A stretch of 10,163 nt of DNA. Origin: Candidatus Parvarchaeota archaeon. GTDB taxonomy: Archaea > Nanobdellota > Nanobdellia > Pacearchaeales > GW2011-AR1. Below are positions 5,712 to 10,163 of the stretch, in pieces. The position numbers were made by a program, and so were the translations under genes. The notes beneath the pieces were generated by a model that was given only the letters and a program-made list of their open reading frames with translations, did not search any database and had not been told where the DNA came from. Position 1 is the first letter of the stretch; each line of letters opens with the position of its first letter. The stretch spans positions 1 through 10,163 of the forward strand of contig PSPM01000022.1 in the NCBI GenBank assembly GCA_004195435.1, given 5' to 3'.

Positions 5712-6277
5712 GAAATTTCATTTTTAACTATTTCCATATCTTTTTCCCAATGATTTATTAGACTTCGATTATAAATTATAGCTGCGGGATGAAATAAAGG
5801 AATCAATCTTATTTTAATCCCATTTATTTCTAAATCTCTAGGAACTCCATGAATCTCACTAATTCCTGGTTGGTTTTTCATTTTATCTACTTCACAATTT
5901 GACAAAAAAAACTTGGAAGCATAATTTCCTAAAGAACATACAATTTTTGGATTAACTTCTTTAATCTGATTTAATAGCCAAGGAGTATGTGCCTTAATTT
6001 CTTCTAGCAGAGGATTTCTATTCTCTGGAGGTCTACATTTCAAAATATTAGCAACATAAACATCATCCAAACTCAATCCGACCTTATTCAAAAGAGAATC
6101 TAAATTTTTACCAGCTGCGCCAACAAAGGGTTCTCCGATTTCATCTTCGTTCCTCCCAGGAGCTTCTCCGACAAACATTATATCTGCAGATTCATTTCCC
6201 TTACCAACTACGATATTCTTACAATTTCTACATATTTCAGTATTCTTGGTAAGCTTGATTATTTCTTCTTTTTTCAT
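5705..6277 (-). CDS. udg: Uracil-DNA glycosylase, family 4 (Fe-S type)
   Basis: It removes uracil from DNA (deaminated cytosine), starting base excision repair. The 190-residue protein carries family 4 motifs: GEAPGRNEDE (37-46, motif A), PFVGAAGKNLD (50-60), NILKCRPPENRNP (77-89), CSLGNYA (114-120) and HPAA (163-166, motif B). Fe-S ligands C16, C19 and C81 are present. The fourth position, 16 residues after C81 as in the family, is H97 (KAHTPWL) where Cys is usual. The start is ATG 6277: a TATA-like box lies 26 bases upstream, inside the 21-codon extension possible from ATG 6340. The gene converges on nop10 (7-base overlap) and diverges from ndk. Assignment is firm; whether the cluster is 4Fe-4S with a His ligand is open. 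Confidence 0.94.
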   Translation of the reverse strand: MKKEEIIKLTKNTEICRNCKNIVVGKGNESADIMFVGEAPGRNEDEIGEPFVGAAGKNLDSLLNKVGLSLDDVYVANILKCRPPENRNPLLEEIKAHTPWLLNQIKEVNPKIVCSLGNYASKFFLSNCEVDKMKNQPGISEIHGVPRDLEINGIKIRLIPLFHPAAIIYNRSLINHWEKDMEIVKNEISQ

Positions 6278-6297
6278 ATAGAAACAAAAGAAAGAAA

Positions 6298-6307
6298 GAT
6301 TATAATT
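6298..6307 (-). promoter_or_regulatory. TATA-like box for the UDG gene
   Basis: The minus strand reads AATTATAATC. Its centre is 26 bases upstream of ATG 6277, which decides the start codon and predicts a leaderless mRNA. Confidence 0.5.
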
Positions 6308-6322
6308 ATTCCTATAGTAAAA

Positions 6323-6331
6323 CTTAAAAAA
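6323..6331 (+). promoter_or_regulatory. TATA-like box for ndk
   Basis: CTTAAAAAA is centred about 27 bases before the ndk ATG at 6354. It lies about 25 bases from the divergent UDG box in a 76-base spacer. Confidence 0.4.
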
Positions 6332-6353
6332 CAATTCCATCTAACAAAATTAA

Positions 6354-6848
6354 ATGAAAATAGAAAAAACACTTGTCCTTATCAAACCGGATGGAGTTAT
6401 GAGAAACTTAGTTGGAGAAATAATTTCTAGATTTGAAAAATCTGGAATGAAAATAGCTGGAATGAAAATGATTTGGGCAGAAGATAAGAAAGCGCAAGAA
6501 CATTATAGGGAAGATATAGCAGAAAAGTACGGAGAAAAAATAAGAAAAAATTTAATAGAATATATTAAAGAAGGACCAATAATTGCCTTGGTTCTACAAG
6601 GAGTTGATAGCATAAAAGTTACGAGAAAGATTGTTGGATCTACATATCCTAATGAATCGCTTCCAGGAACAATAAGGGGTGATTTCGCACATATTTCTAA
6701 AGACTATGCAAATGCAAAAGAAATCAACGTAAAAAATTTAATTCATGCATCATCTGATAAGAAAGATGCTGAAACAGAAATCCCTATTTGGTTCAATAAA
6801 AAAGAAATGCATGAATATAAGACATTGCATGATTTAATAAATCTATAA
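6354..6848 (+). CDS. ndk: Nucleoside-diphosphate kinase
   Basis: It transfers the gamma phosphate of ATP to nucleoside diphosphates through a phosphohistidine, balancing (d)NTP pools. The 164-residue protein starts MKIEKTLVLIKPDG, with the nucleotide-binding Lys in KPDG (11-14), RNLVGEIISRFE (17-28), the GSTYPNESLPGTIRGDF segment (95-111) with its binding Arg, and active-site H131 in NLIHASS (128-134). The C-terminal portion, with ETEIPIWF (140-147), is of the usual archaeal form. It is a few residues longer than the average NDK, mainly in a charged insertion around 50-70 (EDIAEKYGEKIRKN). It is a single gene between the divergent UDG gene and tRNA-Arg. All catalytic motifs are intact. Confidence 0.97.
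   Translation: MKIEKTLVLIKPDGVMRNLVGEIISRFEKSGMKIAGMKMIWAEDKKAQEHYREDIAEKYGEKIRKNLIEYIKEGPIIALVLQGVDSIKVTRKIVGSTYPNESLPGTIRGDFAHISKDYANAKEINVKNLIHASSDKKDAETEIPIWFNKKEMHEYKTLHDLINL
6833..6842 (+). promoter_or_regulatory. Possible TATA-like box for tRNA-Arg
   Basis: TTTAATAAAT lies inside the last ndk codons, about 28 bases before the mature tRNA 5' end. An alternative, CTATAAAAT at 6843-6851, is closer. In either case the promoter overlaps the end of ndk. Confidence 0.3.
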
Positions 6849-6865
6849 AATAATTAACTCCATAA

Positions 6866-6939
6866 AGGCGAGTAGTTCAGTCAGGATAGAATATAACCTT
6901 GCGGAGGTTAAGACCAGGGTTCAAATCCCTGCTCGCCTA
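6866..6939 (+). tRNA. tRNA-Arg (anticodon GCG)
   Basis: The cloverleaf is complete. The acceptor stem is AGGCGAG (6866-6872) with CTCGCCT (6932-6938), discriminator A6939. The D stem starts GTTC (6875-6878). The anticodon stem TAACC/GGTTA (6894-6898, 6906-6910) closes loop TTGCGGA with anticodon GCG at 6901-6903. The T stem CAGGG/CCCTG (6915-6919, 6927-6931) flanks TTCAAAT. It decodes CGC and CGT. No intron and no encoded CCA are seen. It converges with radA, with only 12 bases between the tRNA end and the radA stop. A short T-run (6949-6952) follows. Confidence 0.95.
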
Positions 6940-6951
6940 TCTAACTAATTT

Positions 6952-7998
6952 TCAACCATCATCTCTTACGCCAGCTTCTGTAACAAAAAATTGGGCTTCA
7001 TTATCTGGTAAATTAGGTGAGTCAATTAACTTTGCTACTCTTGATCCTGCTTTTCCCCTTCTCAAATAAATTCTGTAAGTTGAAGCGTGCCCGACAATAT
7101 TTCCACCAATAGCAGTTGTAGGATCTCCGAACATCATTGCAGGATTACTCATAACTTGGTTAGTTACATAGACGGCAAGATTGTGTTGTTCAGCTAATTT
7201 CATGAGATTATGTAAATATCTATTCAATCTTTGTTGCCTATCTGCCAGTTGTCCTCTTCCGGCAAATTCTGCCCGGAAGTGTGCTGTCAGTGAGTCTATT
7301 ACTACCAATTTTATGGGCTCACCATCCTTAATCAATTCATTTACTTTATCAATCAACAAAATTTGATGATCTGAATTAAAGGCTCTTGCAACTAAAATAT
7401 TTTTCAAAACTTTTTCAGGATTTGCACCAACAGCTTCTGAAATTTGTCTAATTCTATCTGGTCTAAAAGTTCCTTCTGTATCTATATAAACAGATTTTCC
7501 ATTAGCTCCTCCGGCTTCAACTGGCAATTGGGCATTAACTGCTAAGGTCAATCCCAATTGCGTTTTTCCGGAACCAAAAGCACCGTAAGCTTCAGTTATC
7601 GCCCTAGATTCCACTCCTTTTCCTCCGAGAAGATCATTGAAACTATCACTGCCAGTAGTTATATAACGAATATCTTTTCTTTTTTTATCAAATTCCACAC
7701 CATCTGTGAAACCTAAATTCATCATGTTTCTTGCAGCCTGAATGGCTTTTCTCGCTACTGCATTTCCAACCCCTGCCAATTCAGCTAAATTACTAGGACC
7801 CATTACAGCAAGCCCCATTAAATCATAAATTCCCGCTGCATCAAGTTTAGCAGCAATTCCAGGTCCAATTCCAGGAAGATCAGTTAATTTTGGTTCATTG
7901 TTCTTTTTCTTATCTTCTTCAGAAAATTCAGTTTCAACATCTTCTTGATCATCTTGATCATCTTGATCTTCTTGAACTTCTTCCTCATTTTTTGGCAT
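6952..7998 (-). CDS. radA: DNA repair and recombination protein RadA
   Basis: It is the archaeal Rad51/RecA-type recombinase that forms ATP-dependent filaments on single-stranded DNA and performs strand exchange. The 348-residue protein has an acidic N-terminal tail (1-30, repeated DDQ/EDQ), a helix-hairpin-helix domain (LTDLPGIGPGIAAKL 38-52; LAELAGVGNAVA 71-82), the polymerisation segment GFTDGVEF (96-103), Walker A GAFGSGKT (139-146), Walker B LVVID (231-235), DNA-binding loop L1 near 240-250 and L2 (about 284-300, MSNPAMMFGDP). The start is ATG 7998. A TTG seven codons upstream (8019) is in frame, but the strong TATA box TTTATATA is only about five bases before it, whereas it is exactly 26 bases before 7998. 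It is convergent with tRNA-Arg. Function is certain. Confidence 0.97.
   Translation of the reverse strand: MPKNEEEVQEDQDDQDDQEDVETEFSEEDKKKNNEPKLTDLPGIGPGIAAKLDAAGIYDLMGLAVMGPSNLAELAGVGNAVARKAIQAARNMMNLGFTDGVEFDKKRKDIRYITTGSDSFNDLLGGKGVESRAITEAYGAFGSGKTQLGLTLAVNAQLPVEAGGANGKSVYIDTEGTFRPDRIRQISEAVGANPEKVLKNILVARAFNSDHQILLIDKVNELIKDGEPIKLVVIDSLTAHFRAEFAGRGQLADRQQRLNRYLHNLMKLAEQHNLAVYVTNQVMSNPAMMFGDPTTAIGGNIVGHASTYRIYLRRGKAGSRVAKLIDSPNLPDNEAQFFVTEAGVRDDG
7941..7983 (-). repeat. 9-bp tandem repeat encoding acidic DDQ/EDQ units in radA
   Basis: On the plus strand, GATCATCTT occurs twice in tandem, followed by GATCTTCTT and GAACTTCTT as near copies. On the coding strand this gives Q-E-D-Q-D-D-Q-D-D-Q-E-D in the disordered acidic tail. 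Unit length is a multiple of three, so copy-number changes would keep the frame. Confidence 0.7.
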
Positions 7999-8020
7999 CT
8001 CTTCTAAAAATCTATCCAAT

Positions 8021-8029
8021 ATATAAATA
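8021..8029 (-). promoter_or_regulatory. TATA box for radA
   Basis: The minus strand reads ATTTATATA, close to the archaeal consensus. The centre is 26 bases from ATG 7998, predicting a leaderless mRNA and ruling against a TTG start at 8019. Confidence 0.65.
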
Positions 8030-8058
8030 TTATATTACTTAAAAATACATTATCCAAA

Positions 8059-8514
8059 TCAAAATTGCATTATATAAAAAGAGAGTGCTAAAATATTTAG
8101 TATACAAAATATTACAAATATGACATCTTCTAAAGGACTTCCAACCCTCACCTTACCTTTTGAAACATGTTTAGTTGGCCAGAAAGGCCTTATTCCATCA
8201 ATTGTCCAAGCATCAGCAAAAAGATGTAAAGCATAACCTAGAAAAAAGGGAAATGCAAAAATTGGAAAATAAAAAGCTAAGAAAATAGAAAAGACAATAC
8301 AAAATGTAAAACTATGGAATAGCCCCCTATGTTTTGTAAACATCTGAATTAATTTAAAAATTTTCTTTCTCCCAAAGGTTGAAAATCCAGAATCAATATC
8401 TGGCAAAAGACTAGCAATTAAAATTGTGACTATAAAAACAGATTTATGACTTACTTGTTGTAAAAAGAAAAGCGCAGCAAAAGCACCTATCGCTAAGTGA
8501 GTTTTCATCAACAT
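8059..8514 (-). CDS. DUF457/YdjM-family integral membrane protein (putative metal-dependent hydrolase)
   Basis: The 151-residue protein is mostly hydrophobic, with about four membrane segments (roughly 8-20, 26-38, 70-92, 130-150). It shows the conserved polar pattern of the YdjM/DUF457 family: H6 in KTHLAIG, LPDID (37-41), HRGLFHS (62-68) and GYALHLFADAWTIDGI (93-108). These His/Asp residues at membrane boundaries led to the name inner-membrane metal-dependent hydrolase, but the substrate is unknown; no function beyond that should be assumed. The start is ATG 8514; ATG 8508 is also possible. It lies 30 bases downstream of the ssb stop on the same strand, so it may be co-transcribed with ssb, although a TATA-like box is present in the gap. 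Confidence 0.88.
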   Translation of the reverse strand: MLMKTHLAIGAFAALFFLQQVSHKSVFIVTILIASLLPDIDSGFSTFGRKKIFKLIQMFTKHRGLFHSFTFCIVFSIFLAFYFPIFAFPFFLGYALHLFADAWTIDGIRPFWPTKHVSKGKVRVGSPLEDVIFVIFCILNILALSFYIMQF

Positions 8515-8534
8515 TTATAAAAATAGAAACGGAA

Positions 8535-8542
8535 GTTTAAAA
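8535..8542 (-). promoter_or_regulatory. Possible TATA-like box for the DUF457 gene
   Basis: The minus strand reads TTTTAAAC, centred about 25 bases before ATG 8514. A second A/T box (TTTTTATA, centre near 8519) is too close for leaderless use. Read-through from ssb is an alternative. Confidence 0.35.
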
Positions 8543-8544
8543 TC

Positions 8545-9435
8545 TTAACTAATCTTTTTATTTTTTAATTCTTCAAGAAGTTTTTCTGGATCTACTTCCT
8601 GAACTCCATTAATTATCATTTCCTTCTTTCCAAAATAATCGTTATTCCTTATATTCCCGAAAAAATAATTTTCATTTCCGAGAATTTCTAATTTCTTCTC
8701 ATTGAATTTTTCAACAGAAAAAATCTCTTCATCAGTTAAACCTAACTTATTAATTTGTTCTCCAAATAATACTCCGCGAATTGTTTCAGTACCGTCATCT
8801 AATACAACATTCAAAATTCCTTTCTTTTTTCCATCATCTTTAGATTCAAAAAATCTTGGCTCAAATGCCTGAACAATAACTGCTCTTAATTTAACTTTTT
8901 GACCTACTTCGACATCTTTCAAATTAACTTCTTCAGTCTCTTTTTCAGTTTTCACTTCGGCAAATTTTTCATTACTTTTTTTTATATCTGAAAAACCAGA
9001 AAGATGTAATTCTCCGTTTCTAACTCCTGCATTAGAAATTTCTACAACTTCCCCTTCTTTCAAAGTTTCATTTTCCAATAAATCAATATGATGAGAATCC
9101 CACAAAACAGTCCGAATATTAGAAGTTTCATCGCCTAATTGAAAACTTCCAATTTTTCCTTCACGACCATTTTTATTATATTCTCTAATTGGGTAAAGTT
9201 TTGTTATTTTTCCAACAACGTGTGCTTTCCTCATATTAGAATCTAACTCTTCAATTTTTACTCTTTCTTCTCCTAATATAACTCCCATTTCAGCAGCAAC
9301 TATTTGTGCAGCTCCTTCTTGAGAAATCAATCCTGAAAGTTTTTTCTTCTTTGCATCTACTTTTTCAATAATTTCTTCTTTTGAAATTTCAGAAATTCTA
9401 GATATCCTCTCTATTAATTTGTCTCCTTTATCCAT
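8545..9435 (-). CDS. rpa: Replication protein A-like single-stranded DNA-binding protein
   Basis: It coats single-stranded DNA in replication, repair and recombination. The 296-residue protein starts with a helical region (1-60) containing KKKLSGLISQEGAAQIVAAEMGV, in two adjoining parts (30-46, 47-52), a segment typical of archaeal RPA. OB fold 1 spans about 70-150 (VVGKITKLYPIREY, GKIGSFQLGDETSNIRTVLW, GEVVEISNAGVRNGELHLSG). A charged linker (152-172) follows, then OB fold 2 (about 173-280: VGQKVKLRAVIVQAF, LNVVLDDGTETIRGVLFGE, MIINGVQEVDP). There are no cysteines, hence no zinc finger as found in some archaeal RPAs. A TATA-like box 26 bases upstream supports ATG 9435. It diverges from aEF1-beta and shares a strand with radA, its functional partner. 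The exact RPA subfamily cannot be fixed by eye. Confidence 0.92.
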   Translation of the reverse strand: MDKGDKLIERISRISEISKEEIIEKVDAKKKKLSGLISQEGAAQIVAAEMGVILGEERVKIEELDSNMRKAHVVGKITKLYPIREYNKNGREGKIGSFQLGDETSNIRTVLWDSHHIDLLENETLKEGEVVEISNAGVRNGELHLSGFSDIKKSNEKFAEVKTEKETEEVNLKDVEVGQKVKLRAVIVQAFEPRFFESKDDGKKKGILNVVLDDGTETIRGVLFGEQINKLGLTDEEIFSVEKFNEKKLEILGNENYFFGNIRNNDYFGKKEMIINGVQEVDPEKLLEELKNKKIS

Positions 9436-9455
9436 TAGGTATCATGAAAACCAGC

Positions 9456-9464
9456 CTTTAAAAG
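9456..9464 (-). promoter_or_regulatory. TATA-like box for rpa
   Basis: The minus strand reads CTTTTAAAG, centred about 25-26 bases from ATG 9435. It is one half of a divergent promoter pair in a 78-base spacer. Confidence 0.55.
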
Positions 9465-9483
9465 AATTCTTATAAAAAAGAAC

Positions 9484-9492
9484 ATTTATATA
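9484..9492 (+). promoter_or_regulatory. TATA box for aEF1-beta
   Basis: ATTTATATA, near the archaeal consensus, is centred 26 bases before ATG 9514, predicting a leaderless mRNA. Confidence 0.65.
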
Positions 9493-9513
9493 TTGTCAAA
9501 ATAAAAAATTATC

Positions 9514-9789
9514 ATGTCCGGAATTGTCGCAGTAATAGTAAAAATAATGCCTTCTTCGCCAGATACAAATCTTGAAGAAATTAAGAAAAAATGCACAGAA
9601 TTAATGGAATCTGAAGGAGCTAAAAATATTTCATTTAAAGAAGAAGCGATAGCCTTTGGATTAAAAGCGATAATGATGAAAATGGCATGGATAGAAGAAA
9701 AATCTTCAGAAATTATTGAATCTAGTTTGGAAAAAATAGAAAATGTTTCTTCTGTGCAAATAGTAGATTATAGAAGAGCTTTTGGTTAG
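9514..9789 (+). CDS. ef1b: Translation elongation factor aEF1-beta (guanine nucleotide exchange factor)
   Basis: It exchanges GDP for GTP on aEF1-alpha, recycling the elongation factor. The 91-residue protein is the normal size for the archaeal factor, which corresponds to the C-terminal exchange domain of eukaryotic EF1B. Diagnostic segments are VAVIVKIMPSSPDTNLEEI (5-23), EEAIAFGLKAIMMKMAW (43-59; the IAFGLKAL pattern is the family hallmark) and VQIVDYRRAFG at the C-terminus (81-91). It has its own promoter and lies 43 bases upstream of the HIT-family gene on the same strand. In several archaea a small zinc-ribbon gene precedes ef1b; none is seen here. Confidence 0.96.
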   Translation: MSGIVAVIVKIMPSSPDTNLEEIKKKCTELMESEGAKNISFKEEAIAFGLKAIMMKMAWIEEKSSEIIESSLEKIENVSSVQIVDYRRAFG

Positions 9790-9803
9790 AAACCACCAAA
9801 AAC

Positions 9804-9812
9804 CTATTAAAT
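9804..9812 (+). promoter_or_regulatory. TATA-like box for the HIT-family gene
   Basis: CTATTAAAT is centred about 25 bases before ATG 9833, suggesting a separate leaderless transcript rather than read-through from ef1b. Confidence 0.45.
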
Positions 9813-9832
9813 TGTAAATTCTAAAATTATAA

Positions 9833-10163
9833 ATGGCGCTAACGGAAGAACAAATAATTGAATTAAAAAAACAACTTTCTGAGCAAATTAAAAACTTGCC
9901 GGAAGACCAGAAAAAACAAGCTCAAGATCAAATAGATTCAATGACTTCAGATGCATTAGAATCGATGTTGAAACAACAACAAGAAAAACAACAAATTTTC
10001 AGACAAATTGTTGAGGGAAAAATTCCTTCAAAGAAAATAGCTGAAAATGAAGATGCCCTAGCTATTTTAGATATAAAACCTATTTCTAAAGGACATACAT
10101 TAATAATTCCAAAAATTGCAGTAAAAAAAGCTAAAGATATTTCTCAAAATACTTTTAATTTAG
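9833..10163 (+). CDS. HIT-family nucleotide hydrolase/transferase with N-terminal helical extension (partial)
   Basis: 110 codons are visible before the window edge. Residues 55-94 match the HIT start: IFRQIVEGKIPSKKIAEN, then ALAILDIKPISKGHTLIIPK. The catalytic HxHxH triad lies further downstream and is not in the window, so activity cannot be confirmed. HIT proteins hydrolyse or transfer nucleoside phosphates (Hint/AMP-lysine type, Ap4A and similar). Residues 1-53 are an unusual Gln/Lys/Glu-rich extension, predicted helical (EEQIIELKKQLSEQI, PEDQKKQAQDQI, ALESMLKQQQ), absent from minimal HIT proteins of about 110-140 residues. The start ATG 9833 is supported by a TATA-like box 25 bases upstream. 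The family call is good; the substrate is unknown. Confidence 0.85.
   Translation, partial: MALTEEQIIELKKQLSEQIKNLPEDQKKQAQDQIDSMTSDALESMLKQQQEKQQIFRQIVEGKIPSKKIAENEDALAILDIKPISKGHTLIIPKIAVKKAKDISQNTFNL

Noticed and set aside
6278..6340. A 21-codon N-terminal extension of the UDG from ATG 6340.
   Set aside because: It contains the TATA-like box, does not resemble the family N-terminus, and MKKEEIIKL at 6277 is at the usual distance from the first Fe-S cysteines.
7999..8019. TTG start seven codons upstream for radA.
   Set aside because: It would lie about five bases from the TATA box and so could not be transcribed from that promoter. ATG 7998 has the 26-base spacing.
1..10163. CRISPR array, insertion sequence, prophage or defence island.
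   Set aside because: No spaced direct repeats, terminal inverted repeats, transposase or integrase motifs, or foreign-looking genes were seen. All recognisable genes are core archaeal functions.

Overview
The window is a stretch of archaeal housekeeping chromosome. Its gene content is diagnostic for Archaea: FtsY and SRP54 of archaeal type, a stand-alone Bud32 kinase, eS27, aIF2-alpha, Nop10, RadA, an RPA-like single-strand binding protein, aEF1-beta and an archaeal-type phosphoglycerate mutase. Very low G+C, lysine/isoleucine-rich coding, very short spacers and small proteins suggest a DPANN lineage (Nanoarchaeota/Woesearchaeales/Pacearchaeales-like). That lineage placement is inference.

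Layout. 1-1075 (-) is the 5' part of apgM, cut by the window edge. It diverges from ftsY (1208-2203, +), which is followed by srp54 (2271-3629) and bud32 (3629-4228); the last two overlap by one base. A tRNA-Gln(TTG) sits at 4261-4333. Next comes a uS15-like ribosomal protein gene (4371-4675), broken by a -1 frame change at an A-run and lacking about a dozen internal residues. Then follows a tight cluster with ATGA overlaps: eS27, aIF2-alpha and a tiny cysteine-free Nop10 (4715-5711), a conserved archaeal gene order. A family 4 uracil-DNA glycosylase (-) converges on nop10 and diverges from ndk (+). A tRNA-Arg(GCG) lies at 6866-6939. On the minus strand are radA, a DUF457/YdjM-type membrane protein and an RPA-like ssb. 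The window ends with aEF1-beta and the 5' part of a HIT-family gene on the plus strand.

How the genes work together. They cover co-translational membrane targeting (FtsY, SRP54), translation and tRNA/rRNA modification (Bud32, uS15, eS27, aIF2-alpha, Nop10, aEF1-beta, two tRNAs), DNA repair and recombination (UDG, RadA, RPA), and nucleotide/energy metabolism (NDK, ApgM, HIT).

The clearest window-wide pattern is promoter geometry. Nearly every first gene of a unit has a TATA-like box centred about 25-27 bases before its start codon, as expected for leaderless mRNAs. This was used to choose starts for radA, the UDG and eS27. I see no mobile element, CRISPR array, phage or defence system. The most interesting features are the frameshifted uS15-like gene with an A AAA AAA slippery run, the zinc-less Nop10, and substitutions at conserved positions in the UDG and ApgM.
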